The notes under the pieces: generated by a model
The model's input: only the letters and a program-made list of their open reading frames with translations
Databases searched by the model: none
Told to the model about the DNA's origin: nothing
Position numbers and translations under genes: made by a program
DNA from: Mayamaea pseudoterrestris
Taxonomy: Eukaryota > Bacillariophyta > Bacillariophyceae > Sellaphorales > Sellaphoraceae
Assembly (NCBI GenBank): GCA_027923505.1
Contig: BROI01000010.1
Coordinates: 434,001 to 498,000, forward strand
Length of the DNA stretch: 64,000 bases
Reading direction: 5' to 3'
In this document: piece by piece, positions 23,201 to 35,810 of the stretch
Layout: the number at the start of each line of letters is the position of its first letter
Numbering within the stretch: the stretch's first letter is position 1

Positions 23201-26060
23201 CATGCCATTAGAGTGACCCACAGAGGGGGCCTCCACGGCACCTGTCTTGCATGGTTAGATGCGCCATTGTGTGCTGACTCCAGCCATATTGTTGATTTAA
23301 TGAATGGTCAATCAGGCAGCCCTGGTTTGCATTTCAATCTTTTCCTCCAGTGACAACCCCCGCTGTCATGCGCCAGACTGTCATGCCATTGAAAGTGACC
23401 CACAGAGGGCCTCCACGGCACCTGTCTTGCATGGTTAGATGCGCCATTGTGTGCTGAGTCCAGCCATATTGTTGATTTCATGAAACGGTCAATCAGGCAG
23501 CCCTGGTTTGCATTTCAATCTTTTCCTCAAGTGACGACCCCCGCTGTCATGCGCCAGACTGTCATGCCATTGAAAGTGACCCACAGAGGGGGGCCTCCAT
23601 GGCACCTGTCTTACATGGTTAGATGCCCCATTGTGTGCTGAGTCCAGCCATATTGTTGAATTCATGAATCGGTCGATCAGGCAGCCCTGGTTTGCATTTC
23701 AATCTTTTCCTCAAGTGACATTCCCCGCTGTCATGCGCCAGACTGTCATGCCATTGAAAGTGACCCACAGAGAGGCCTCCACGGCACCTGTCTTGCATGG
23801 TTAGATGCGCCATTGTGTGCTGAGTCCAGCCATATTGTTGCATTCATGGAAGGTCAATCAGGCAGCCCTGGTTTGCATTTCAATCTTTTCTCAAACTCAT
23901 GAAGTGACGAAACCCCAGCTCTGTCTTGCTCGTAGCTGTATCAGCGGTTTAATTTTATGAAACCCACATTTGGTCGCCCGAGGGCCTCCACGGCACCTGT
24001 CTTGCATGGTTAGATGCGCCATTGTGTGCTGAGTCCAGCCATATTGTTGATTTCATGAAACGGTCAATCAGGCAGCCCTGGTTTGCATTTCAATCATTTC
24101 CTCAAGTGACAACACCCACTGTGATGCGCGAGACTGTCATCAAGAGTAAAAATGATTCACAGAGGGGCCTCCACGGCACCTGTCTTGCATGGTTAGATGC
24201 TTCATTGTGTGCTGAGTCCACAATTGTTGATTTCATGGACGGTCATTATTTCAATTTTTCCTCAAGTGACAACCCCCGCTGTCATGCGGCAGACTGTCAT
24301 GCCATTAAAAGACCCACAGAGGACCTCACGGCACCTGTCTTTGCATGGTTAGCCCCATGGTGCTGAGTCCAATATTGTTGCTTTCATGAAACGGTAATCA
24401 GGCAGCCCTGGTTTGCATTTCCTTTCGCGTACAACACGCTGTCATGCGCCCAGACTTCAGTGACCCACAGAGGACCTCCATGGCACCTGTCTTGCATGGT
24501 TAGATGCGTAACGTCATTTGTCTGAATTCAGAAACGCCATATTCGGTTTGAATCCTTAAACGGTCATCCCGCGACAACCTGGTTGCATTCAATCTTTACG
24601 ACCCCCGCTGTCTGCGCACGTTAAGCGACCCACAGAGGGGCCTCCACGCACCTGTCTTGCATGGTTAGATGTGCCATTGTGTGTTGAATCAAGCCATATT
24701 GTTGAATTCATGAAACGTCAATCAGGCAGCCCTGGTTTGCATTTCAATCTTTTCCTCAAGTGACAACCCCCGCTGTCATGCGTCAGCCTGTCATGCCATT
24801 AAAAGTGACCCACAGAGGGCCTCCACGGCACCTGTCTTGCGGTGTTAGATGTCCGTGTAACTGAGTCCAGCCATATTGTTGCATTCCAAACGGTTAATCA
24901 GGAGCCCTGGTTTGCATTTCAATCTTTCCTCAAGTGACAACCCCCCAGTTCATCGCGTCAGACTGTCATGCCATTGAAAGTGACCCACAGAGGGCCTCCA
25001 CAGCACCTGTTATGCATGGTTAGATAGCCCCATTGTGCTGAGTCCAGCCATATTGTTGATTTCATGAAACGGTCAATCAGGCAGCCCTGGTTTGCACTCA
25101 TCTTTCCTCAAGTGACAACCCCCCGCTGTCATCCAGAGTCACAGTAAAGTGACCCACAGAGGGCTACACGGCACCTGTCTTGCATGGTTGATGCCATTGT
25201 GTGCTGAGTCAGTTGTATTTTTATTTTGAAGAAAGTCAATCAGGCAGCCCTGGTTTGCATTTCAATCTTTTCCTCAAGTGACAACACCCACTGTCATGCG
25301 CCAGACTGTCATGCCATTAAAAGTGACCCACAGAGGGGCCTCCACGGCACCTGTCTTGCATGCTTAGATGTTGTCTCGTCTTGTGCTGACTCCAGCCATA
25401 TTGTTGATTTCATGAAACGGTCAATCAGGCAGCCCTGGTTTGCATTTCAACCTTTTCCTCAAGTGACAACCCCCACTGTCATGCGCCAGACTGTCATGCC
25501 ATTGAAAGTGACCCACAGAGGAACCTCCATGGCACCTGTCTTGCATGGTTAAATGTGCCATTGTGTGTTGAGTCCAGCCATATTGTTGAATTCATGAAAA
25601 CGGCCAACCAGGCAGCCCTGGCTTGCATTTCAATCTTTTTCCTCAAGTGACAACCCCGCTGTCATGCGCCAGACTGTCATGCCATTAAAAAGTGACCCAC
25701 AGAGGGCCCCGATTCAGGAGACGCTTTGCCGGCCAGCAAGGCATTCAAGAAACGGGCAACAGGCAGCCCGGGCACAAGACCAAGCGGGGCCCTCGGCCTC
25801 CACGGCACCTGTTTTGCATGGTTAGATGCCTTATTGTGTGCTGAGTCCAGCAATATTATTTCATGAAACGGTCAATCCGGCAGCCCTGGTTTGCATTTCT
25901 ATCTTTTCCTCAAGTGACAACCCCCGCTGTCATGCGCCAGACTGTCTTGCCATTAAAAGTGACCCACAGAGGGGCCTCCATGGCACCTGTCTTGCATGGT
26001 TAGATGCGCCATTGTGTGCTGAGTCCAGCCATATTGTTGAATTCATGAAACGGTCAATCA
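17249..26060. repeat. Satellite 1: 181-bp tandem array
   Basis: About 48 head-to-tail monomers with landmarks in fixed order: GCCATATTGTTGATTTCATG, CAGGCAGCCCTGGTTTGCAT, CTTTTCCTCAAGTGACAAC, CATGCGCCAGACTGTCATGC, AGTGACCCACAGAGGGCCTC and CTTGCATGGTTAGATGCGCC. Spacing is 181 bp in clean parts (repeats beginning at 20,307, 20,488, 20,669 and 20,850). Monomers are very similar from 17,249 to about 21,240. They degrade in patches at about 21,240-21,420, 22,590-22,680 and 23,890-25,230. The array stops abruptly inside a monomer at 26,060, against copia sequence. The 63-codon frame in nearly every monomer is not a gene: 181 is not a multiple of 3, so each copy shifts frame. Function unknown; heterochromatic satellite is the likely class. 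Confidence 0.97.
25705..25797. other. GC-rich non-satellite insert inside satellite 1
   Basis: About 90 bp (CGATTCAGGAGACGC to GGGGCCCTCGG) sit between GTGACCCACAGAGGGCC and CCTCCACGGCACC of one monomer and match no other part of the array. It contains a short copy of the monomer's own GGCAGCCC, so it may be a scrambled monomer piece joined to foreign DNA. No family recognised. Confidence 0.55.
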
Positions 26061-29000
26061 GAGTAGTTGACAATTTCAAACCAGCGAAATGCGAAATGCT
26101 TCGACGTCGAGGACTTGCCCAGTGATAAACTCGATGGGAGACTTGCCGTCCAAAGGCAGGATGCGACAAATGACGGTACATCTCGGTCTGAAAGAGTAAA
26201 GCGCGTAGCCAGAAGCACGTGCCCGTTCGGTCCATAAGTCGTTCATGACTTTCCTTTACGTGCCAGATCGCATCGCTGGGTTTTGATTCTGATAATTACG
26301 GCTCCGATGTATGACGGCGGCGAATCATGTCAGCGCGTACTTCGTCAAACTCGGCACTCTCCTTCCTTGCGCCGCGGCCCGAAACTTCAGCGGGCTCAAA
26401 CTTCGCGGATGAAATCACGGAATCGTTTCGGTATCGTCACCCTCCGTCCGCATGGGGATACACGACAATGATCTGACTCGCGACAACCATAGAATAGCTG
26501 CACGTAGCACTTTTCCTGCATGTCCGGGCGATATGGTCATCCATGGCAGGTTCAGTCGAAGAACATGGTGTCATGGGCCACTCGATCATCTAGACGGTAG
26601 GCGTTCAGGGGAATGAAACTCTTTCGATGCATTAGGTAAGGGGGCATCGGCGCTCGTGCATGTTGAACTGCGTGCTATGGCGCAATATCAGATGCGTCTG
26701 CGCCGGGTACCATGCAAGGACCGGCAGCAATGCGTCGATATCGGTTTCTTTGGCAGGACGATAGACTTGTAGGCTGGTGGAGCGAGATCCGCGTATGCAT
26801 GCGACGGCACAAACATTCATCCTTCTCGGTGTAAACAGGTTGATTGTCATGTCCGATTCGTCGTCACGTTGCTCTGACGATGGGTGCGATTCCCGTCGCG
26901 AACGTGTCACGCGCGTGAAGCCCTCTTCGTCGTCACTTCTTCGTGGTCTTCGTGCTGACAACAAGTCCGGTACGTCGTCCTTCGTCATCGTCATCCGAAG
27001 ATCATAGTCGTCGTCCTCCCGGTTGGCTCGGCGTCAAAACTCATTCGGATCCCAAGGTCCATCGAAAGTCATCATGACAGGTAGGTGTGAAGCTCATGCG
27101 CCGACACTGGAAACATTAAAGTCGCCATGCCACTTTCCATTCGAGCATAACTTGTATCCGTCTGTTTCGATTAAGTACACCGCAAGTTGTAATGCTTATT
27201 CGTTTGACATGAAGTCCGAAGGCTTCCATCTGCATACTCGAATGAATCGTCTTGCCGGTTCCAGAATATCGCGTAATATGGAACTCGCCGACGACCCAAC
27301 CCTGGGTATCTTAAGCGCGACTGCTGTGACGGTGGGCAGGTCGGAATTTGAGATCCGACTCAACTTCAATCTTGTGGAACTTGTCCTCGGTAAGGATGCG
27401 GCCGTCCGCTCCCCATACTCCACACCACTCGCGCCGCGATCGACAGTCGACGCTGAATGTTTATCCAATCAATCTCTGACATTTTAACTTGCGACTCTAG
27501 CAATATTTGCTCCCCGATCGTGTCTGGGCTGATCTGGACCTAAAACTCCGCATCACGCCACGGCTAGTGTTGTTCCACACATTCGTCGCACACTCGCTGT
27601 CGTCCGCTGATGAATGGCTCGGCTTCGCTCGTGTTGTACTTTCATCGTTTTGCGTGGTGCCTGCCTGTGTTGCTGATGTCGAACACCTGCAGCACTGGCC
27701 GCTCGATTCGACCACGGCGTTCGCAAACACTTCGTGTTGCATCAAGTGGTAAGGAGTCGCCACATGTTTGGTGGAATCGTCGAATTCACGTCGCTGGGTT
27801 TCGATGCGTCTTCGTGGTCGGCATAGCAGCGAACATGCACGCGCGAGTATCTCGACCGAGGCCGCCGCCGCCATATGGCCCCGTGCTCAAGTCGCCGCGG
27901 ACCACCACCCCTGATTGGATTGCTGATTGTTGCTGCTACTGCGTAGACTGGGAATTGTTCGCGCTTGCCTTGCTTCGTCTTCTCCTTCTCTTGGTTTTGG
28001 TTTGCTCAATTGATTCGCCTGGCGTTTCTCGGTCTCCTTGATGCCACGACGATTGTCAGATTGACGTGCGACGTCGTTCAGGAGGTTCCAAAACTGGGTG
28101 TCACGTATCTTGGGTTCCCAAGTCTTGATTCACCGATGCGTCCCATGTTCACCGCCGATGCCATATCCGCATTTGGCGGAAAAACCGCGCGCTTCAAAAT
28201 CTGACGTTTCGTGCTTGCTGTAAGTAGCTTCGGTTTCCTCGGCGTTAGTCATTGTAGTTCTCTTCCTTGCTGGACCACTGGATAAAGCGCGCCAATTGAC
28301 GAGAGACTTGGCGTAACTCGCGTCGAGTGAGTAAACGCCATTCGTCTTCGGCCAACGTAGATCCAACTTGCGCGCCATCCCGTCGAGGAATAAGTCGCGC
28401 CAACGCTCTGCAATCACCTGAGGCATTCGCTGTCGATGTGCTTTGCGGACAATGAGCTTGCTCTGGCGGTGTCTTGCAGGTATACTCGAGCGCCGCTAAA
28501 AGCTTCGAACACTGATACGCTCCGGCGAATTCGGGCTCGAAAAGCAGCTGGTGCCTTGAACTTCGTCGTCCAAAAAAGTAGCCAAGTCGCTCGCTTGCAC
28601 ATGCGGTTCTTGAAGGCCGCCAGTAGGGCGCCAGAACTTCGATCGTTCTTGAGCTCCAGCATGGTCTTCAGATCCAGCTTGATGTCGTGTCGCTTCATCT
28701 CGTGGTGTCGTTGCCTCGATAACGCTGAAGTCTCCGAAACTGCGGTTGCCTGTGGTCGGTGACCCCGGTGCTGCTGGGAGGTCTCAGCTCGTAATGTGGT
28801 CTTTCTCCAGGTCTTGCCATTGCGCAGTCGTCCGACGTTGCTCGTGAATCCAACTCATGAGCTTGCGCAATCGGCTTGTTCGTATCGTCGACCACTGGTG
28901 CAGGGTCTTAATGTTCGTCACGTCTTGTTCCGACAGCTCGGCCATCGCCTCCGCAGTCGTGAGTTCCTCTTGCTTGAAACACACTGCGGTAGGGTCGTTT

Positions 29001-29178
29001 GGATCCCAAGTTGCGGATGCTGCGAGCCACGGAATGTCGAAGACTTTACCGACGGCACGCTTGTAGGTCGTTACATCAATTGTCGCCATGGTGGAGGTTG
29101 ATCAGAGGAATCGGACTCGCTGCAGACGAATGTGTCACAATAGCTCCCTCGCTCGTTCTTGCTCTCGAAGCACTGAAA
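26061..29178 (-). mobile_element. Partial Ty1/copia element (CoDi-like), internal region truncated inside pol
   Basis: Fossil copia element read right to left. It begins beside the LTR at 29,179-29,581 and runs through gag (start near 29,089, MATIDVTTYKRAVGKVFD) and the protease/integrase part of pol. It ends at 26,061 within sequence homologous to the pol of its neighbour near 31,512. Reverse transcriptase, RNase H and the far LTR are absent; satellite 1 begins at that point. It is closely similar to the adjacent element, so it is young, but broken in many places. Confidence 0.88.
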
Positions 29179-29581
29179 TGTTAATCTAACACCGTTGACG
29201 ATTTCGCAGTCAACGTCTTACCTCCAAAAAGCTCCGATACAGGGTCCTTGGCCACGGTCTGTACAGCTCTTGATGGAGATGGCTCGTCGAATAGTCTTGC
29301 GCTCGCCACTACACGAATACGACTGCACTCTCGTCGCAAACTAGTAGTTCTATATTGTGAGCTTATCGCTACATCGCTACATCGACCACTCGGAAGATCA
29401 TCCGATCAATCCGTTTCTTTCAATCACATTACATCAGTCGTAACTGGTCGTTCCATTCATACAACGCATCCACACGGCGGTTGCGCACTTTCTTCATTCA
29501 CATGTCACATACGACAGCTGCGGACTCGACACAAGCTAATTAGGGTTCGGGCTCTTGACTTCGCCGCTCTGCGACTTGTCA
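29179..29581 (-). repeat. Copia LTR shared by the two tandem elements
   Basis: 403-bp LTR with TG...CA ends (TGTTAATCTAACACC to CGCTCTGCGACTTGTCA on the plus strand). It is the 3' LTR of the right-hand element and directly precedes the gag of the left-hand partial element, so one LTR serves both. Confidence 0.88.
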
Positions 29582-32500
29582 CTCCCCTCGGGTACGCTGC
29601 TCATCGTAGCCGCATTCTTGTCCTTCACAATCGCATACGATGTATCGCCGCGCCAAAACAATACTGGCTTGAGCAATGGCATCGCATCACAGTACGGCAG
29701 GTACTTTGTCAGTACGTCCGCAATGTTCTCCTTTCCGTCAATCTTCACAAACTTGATAATCCCCGCAGCAACTGCCCAACGAACACGATGTAGGCCAACG
29801 CATTGTGTCGAACTTGGACATGGACATCGAACTTGGATTGTAGATTGCGTAATCACTGCTTGAATTGTCTCCGTTACATCCAGGCAGACTTCTCCAATGG
29901 TACGCCCATAGCCATGAGCGATGCAAACAGAGAAATGCTGATATCCGTTCCACTCTTTGCTACGCCGAATTCATCCGAGGTCGCAGTCTCGACTGTAGCC
30001 TGGAGTTTGCAATGCCAGTCAACCTCTTTGACCTGACAACTCCTTCCGCAAGTAGGGCGTCGCTAAGCGTTCATTAATCGTGCTCCGGCTCGTTCGCAAT
30101 CCGTACAACCTTGACATTGACCAGGATTCCTTCGCGCTCCCGAACTCGGGCCTCCGTATGCAGCCTTCCCCTCTCCCCCATGGCGGCTTCGAGGTAAGCA
30201 TTCCCAATGTCACCGACCATGCACTTCTTATAGTTCCTTCTCCAATGACGAGAGCTAGCCTTGTGCCTTCAATGAGATAACACTGGAGTAGGCATGAGTC
30301 GTTTGTCTTTCATCATGTGGCCTCTACAACGAGACGTGCCTTGTATCGCCAAAAATATTGGCACCATGCACAAAATGGACTCGAGGATCTTTTTGGTAAC
30401 CAGTTGGTGGTGTTGTGGTGGAACTTCGGACCAAGTCTTGAAGCGTCTCACTCGTCGTTCGAAGCTCCGCCTTCGCATCCATCATTCTTGCCCTGCAGCT
30501 TCTTTAGACTGACGCGCTTCCTTCCAGTCTCGGATGCGGACTCCAAACTTTAGCGCGGTCCGTTCTTCTGCTGCGCCATCGCATCGCCACCTCAGCACTT
30601 CTTGGTTCGGGCCCATCGATTCACTTGATGTCCATCCGTCCTTGTCGAGAAGATTATCTTTTGCCCAGCGTGAGCTCCACTGAACTTTTCGCTTTCGATC
30701 ATCACGCGTTGAAGCTCCCACTTGGCTCGTCCCGGTTACCGGGACCTATTTCGGATCTTCCAGTTCTTCGACTTAGCTCCTCAACCTGATGGTCTAGAAT
30801 CTCCTTGAAATCATTTACGCTCAGGATTCGCCATGTCTTGTTCGCCATTTTCGTAGAGATCGGAAACCTCGACATAGGACATGACTTCGTCCTTCCCGTT
30901 GCAGGATTTCAGCATCATTTAATGTTCTGATGGTTCTGGGCGTCGCGATTGTTCAACTTGCTCATGACGGTCGCTCGAACTTCTTGCCCGTCGTCCGTCT
31001 TCGCCGAAACGACTTGCCTATAAGTTCATCGGGTGCATACTTCGGGAGTTTGCGCCACGGATTGATGTTCTTCTTCTTCGGCTTGTCGTTAGTCGTCATC
31101 GGCAGGTCTCATCGGCAGGATTAGGATCATCCTCCCCGTCGTCATATGTCGTCTTCGGTATTCCACGTCGACCAAGGGGTATCGTCTTCGTCAGGAATGA
31201 AAGAATCATCGTCTCTGCTGTCGGCATCGGTAATCTTCTTGATCATTTCGGCGCCAGAGATCTCGCCACCTAGACCAGAGTGCGGTATAGAGGCGCTGGC
31301 TCACTGCACATGACTGGGAAACGGAGTGCCGATGCGCGAGGTTCAAAAATTTTGGAGTCGTTTCGGGGTAAGCAAACCGATCGCGTCATGATCCGTGGGT
31401 CTCGCAATCGCAGATGAAATGCGATCAGTTAGTCTCCATGCGTCGTGTTGGGTCAAGCCAGTACGCCGCCCAGCATCTGACACGGTACCGGGGCCTCGAC
31501 ATCCTTGACAAAGTAGTTGACAATTTCAAACCAACAAAAATGCAAATACTTCGACACGTCGGGGACTTGCCCAGTAATGATAAACTCGATGAACTTGCCC
31601 GTCCAAAGGGTGACAAATGGCGGTACATCTCGGTCTGAAGAGTAAAGCGCGTAACCAGAAGCATCCAGTCCGTTCGGTCCATAAGTCGTTCATGACTTTC
31701 CTTTACGTGCCCGATGATACTCGGCTGGGTTTTTGATTCCTGATAATGCGGCTCCGATGTATGGCGACGGCGAATCATGTCGGCGCATTACTTCATCAAA
31801 CTCGCACTCAAGCTTCCTTCGCATTCGAAGACTTCCAGGGCTCCAAACTCATGGATGAAATCGGAATCGTTTCGATCGATCACCTTTAGTCCCGCCAGAT
31901 ACACGACCAAGATCTGACTCGACAACGCCGATCTGCGCCCATTGCCACCACAGTCGTCGATATGGTCATCCATGGCAGGTTCGTCGAAGAACATGGTGTC
32001 ATGGGCCACTCGATCATCTAGACGGTAGACGTTCAGGAATCGGCTCTTTTCGATGCATTCGTGGGGGTATCGGCGCTTCGTGCATGTTGAACTGCGTGCT
32101 GTGGCGCCAAAGTGATCCTTGATCGTCTGCGCCGGGTACCATGCAAAAGTTCGGCAGCAATGCGTCGATATCGGTTTCTTTGGCAGGAGGACTTGTAGGG
32201 CTGATAGACGAGATCCGGCGATTGTACTTCTGTACGACGGCACAAACATTCAGCTCCTTCTCGGTGTAAACAGGTTGATTGTCGTGTCGAGATTCGTATA
32301 CGCCACGCTTTGCTTTGACGATGGGTGCGATTCCGCGTACGCGAACGTGTCACGCCGCGTGAAGCCCTCTTCGTCGTCACTGTCTTCCGCTTCGTCGCGC
32401 GACAGCAAGTCCGTGCGTCGTCCGTCGTCGTTCAATCGTCATCCGAAGAGTCATGTCGTCGCCCCGGTCGGCTCGGCGTCAAACTCATTCGGATCCCAAG

Positions 32501-34653
32501 GCCCATCGAAGGTCATCATGACCCGAGGTAAGGTGTGAAGGCTCATGCGCCGACACTGGAAACATTGGCAAGGTCGCCATGCCACTTTCCATTCGAGCAT
32601 AAACTTGTATCCATCTGGCGTTTCGATTCGTAACTTGCCACCAAAATTGTAATGCTTATCGTTGACATGAAGTCAGGGCTTCCATCTGCATACTCGAATG
32701 AATCGTCTTGCCAGTTCCAGAATATGCGTAATTATGGAACTCGCCGACACACCCAACCCTTGGTGCTCTTAAGCTTGGCGACTGCTGTGACGGTAGACAG
32801 GTCGGAAGCTTGAGACCACCGACACCCAGTGACTTCAATCTTGTGGAACTTGTCTGCCGGTAAGGATGCGGCCGTCCGCTCCCATACTCCGCCACTCGCG
32901 CCGCGATTGACAGTCGACGCTGAATGCTTATCCAAGTCAATGCTCGCGACTTTGTACTTGCGACTCTGAGCAATATTTGCTCCCGAGTCGTAGTCGTGGG
33001 CTGGTCTGGACCTAAGAAACTTGTGCATCGCTGAGCCACGGCACAAGTGTTGTTCACACGTTCGGTCGCCGCACTCGCCGTCGTTGCCGCTGATGAAGTG
33101 GCTGCGACGTTCGCGTTGCGTGTTGTACCGCTCGTCGTTTGCGTGGTGCCTGCCTGTGTTGCTGATGTCGAACCACCTGCAGCACTGGCCGCTCGACTCG
33201 TACCACGGCGTTCAAACACTTCGTGTTGCTGATCGCCGGTAAGGAGTCGCCACGTGTTTGGTGGAATCGGCATTCACGTCGCTGGGAATTTCGATCGTCT
33301 TCGTGTCGGCATAGCTGCGAACATACGAGCCAGTATCTCCCGACCGCGCCGCGCCGCCGCCTTGTCCGTGCTCAAGTCGCTGCGACCACCGCCCCCTGAT
33401 TGGATTGCTGATTGTTGCTGCTACTTGGCGTAGACTGGGAATTGTTCGCGCTTGCCTTCTTCGTCTTCTCCTTCTCTTTCTTGGTTTGCTCAGATTGGTT
33501 CGCCTGGCGCTTCTCGGTCTCCTTGATGCCACGACGATTGTCAGATTGACGTGCGACGTCGTTCAGGAGGTTCCAAAACTGGGTGTACGTCATCGGGTTG
33601 CCGGTCTTGGACTCTTCGATCAGCGCCATGTTCACCGCCGATGCCATATCCGCATGGCGGAAAACCGCGCGCTCCAAAATCTGACGCTTCGTGCTTGCTG
33701 TAAGTAGCTCGGTTTCCTCGGCGTAGTCATTGTAGTTCTCTTCCTTGCTGGACCACTGGATAAGCCAATTGACGAGAGACTTGGCGTAACTCGCGTCGAG
33801 AGTGAAATTGCGCCATTCGTCTTCGGCCGAACGTAGATCCAACTTGCGCGCCATCCCGTCGAGAAATGTCGCCTCCAACTCTGCAATGCACGCTGAGGCA
33901 TTCGCGCTGTCGATGTGCTTGCGGACAATGAGCTTGCTCTGCGGTGTCTTGCAGGTATACTCGAGCGCCGCTAAAAGCTTCGAACACTGATACTGATACT
34001 CGGCGAATTCGGGCTCGAGTGCCGCTGGTGCCTTGAACTCGTCGGGTCCCAAAAGTAGCCAAGTCGCCGCTTCGCATGCGGTTCTTGAAGGCCCGCCAGT
34101 AGGAGCAGAACTGCGATCGTTCTTGAGCTCCAGCATGGTCTTCAGATCCAGCTTGATGTCGTGTCGTTTCGTCGTGGTGTCGTCCTGCCTCCGATAACGC
34201 TGAAGTCTCCGAAACTGCGGTTGCCTGCGGTCGGTGACCCCGGTGCTGCTGGGAGGTCTCGGCTCGTAATGTGGTCTTTCTCCAGGTCTTGCCATTGCGC
34301 AGTCGTCCGACGTTGCTCGTGAATCCAACTCATGAGCTTGCGCAATCGGCTTGTTCGTATCGTCGACCACTGGTGCTGGGTCTTAATGTTCGTCACGTCT
34401 TGTTCCGACAGCTCGGCCATCGCCTCCGCAGTCGTGAGTTCCTCTTGCTCGAAACACACTGCGGTAGGGTCGTTTGGATCCCAAGTTGCGGATGCTGCGA
34501 GCCACGGAATGTCGAAGACTTTACCGACGGCACGCTTGTAGGTCGTTACATCAATTGTCGCCATGGTGGAGGTTGATCAGAGGAATCGGACTCGCTGCAG
34601 ACGAATGTGTCACGATAGCTCCCTCGCTCGTTCTTGCTCTCGAAGCACTGAAA

Positions 34654-35056
34654 TGTTAATCTAACACCGTTGACGATTTCGCAGTCAACGTCTTACCTCC
34701 AAAAAGCTCCGATACAGGGTCCTTGGCCACGGTCTGTACAGCTCTTGATGGAGATGGCTCGTCGAATAGTCTTGCGCTCGCCACTACACGAATACGACTG
34801 CACTCTCGTCGCAAACTAGTAGTTCTATATTGTGAGCTTATCGCTACATCGCTACATCGACCACTCGGAAGATCATCCGATCAATCCGTTTCTTTCAATC
34901 ACATCACATCAGTCGTAACTGGTCGTTCCATTCATACAACGCATCCACACGACGGTTGCGCACTTTCTTCATTCACATGTCACATTTGACAGCTGCGGAC
35001 TCGACACAAGCTAATTAGGGTTCGGGCTCTTGACTTCGCCGCTCTGCGACTTGTCA
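34654..35056 (-). repeat. Copia 5' LTR of the right-hand element
   Basis: 403 bp, the same length and ends as the LTR at 29,179-29,581, with about four differences by eye. Sequence outside it (35,057 onward) no longer matches. No target-site duplication can be tested because the far end of the tandem is lost in satellite 1. Confidence 0.88.
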
Positions 35057-35160
35057 GTCAATGACTCATTCTCAAGCATTTTTCACTTAAATCACTACGT
35101 CTATCACTGGCAATAGGGGGAGTTGAATAGACTTACTCCCATGATTGGTAACAGTGAAAA
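35057..35160. other. Unassigned spacer right of the copia tandem
   Basis: About 100 AT-rich bases between the LTR edge and the older copia relic. Nothing recognised. Confidence 0.4.
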
Positions 35161-35810
35161 ACTACTGATACGTTGAAGCCAAAACCAAGGTGCCAGACCT
35201 GAATCTGGTGATGTGGAAGGGCATACTATGATTCTCTACAAAGCACTTTGCCACCCACAAACCAGTGGAGCACTATTCCACAAGTAACTTGCGGAAGCAC
35301 TCTGCATAGGGCTTCAAAGCATGGTCCCCAATCCAGATGTTTGGATAAGCAACTGTAGCCATTGGTATGAGACATTTGTACTTATGATCAAGAGCTTTAT
35401 GGCAATCGTGATTGACCCAGGCACATTCTACAACAATTTACGCAACAAACACAAGTTCTGCGTGTTTGTGGCTGCCTTCACAGGCTCCCAATGCAGCCAT
35501 CCGCTTCCACAAGCAGTGGATAGAGAATGGAGTCACTTTTGCTGAATCACCTACTTATGACTGGCAACAAACCATCTATGATAAACCCAAGGAAGGGGTC
35601 CTTTCACACTCTAGCCAAAACCAAATGGCAAGGCAGGTTCAAAGATGCCAACATTGCACATTGCAAAGTCACTGGAATGCATACACAGTATTCTTTCATT
35701 TCATTCAGCAGACTCCATTCAAGTGGTTTGCCAAACTTCAAGATATTGTTGAACATGCCCTTTCCACCAGCCACATTCTGAACATTCGCACATGGTCATT
35801 TGCCTAAAAC
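35160..35810 (+). mobile_element. Old copia relic (reverse transcriptase and RNase H fragments)
   Basis: Plus-strand fragments resemble a copia pol unrelated in detail to the neighbouring elements: EGHTMILYKAL, TSGALFHK and NPDVWIS fit the RT segment around KALYGLKQS...W and the D-P-D-V-W stretch, and TPFKWFAKLQDIVE near 35,710 fits the start of copia RNase H. Frames are broken repeatedly, no LTR was identified, and base composition is more AT-rich than the young elements, so this is an older fossil in the opposite orientation. Confidence 0.6.

Larger units (their letters stand above)
29179..35056 (-). mobile_element. Ty1/copia LTR retrotransposon (CoDi-like), both LTRs present, coding region broken
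   Basis: Structurally complete copia fossil of about 5.9 kb on the minus strand: 5' LTR 34,654-35,056, gag starting near 34,564, then protease and integrase (about 31,450-33,300), reverse transcriptase (about 29,900-31,300), RNase H (about 29,600-29,860, with the copia-type ending KENIADVLTKYLPYCDAMP) and 3' LTR 29,179-29,581. The order gag-PR-IN-RT-RH is diagnostic of copia rather than gypsy. Gag ends in a Lys/Gln/Asn-rich region. The reading frames are broken in many places (probably ten or more), so it appears dead. The LTRs differ at about four of 403 positions, which points to a recent insertion. Confidence 0.9.

Noticed and set aside
28796-29101. Plus-strand frames repeated at 28,796 and 34,271
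   Set aside because: Antisense shadows of the copia gag region, duplicated because the element is duplicated.
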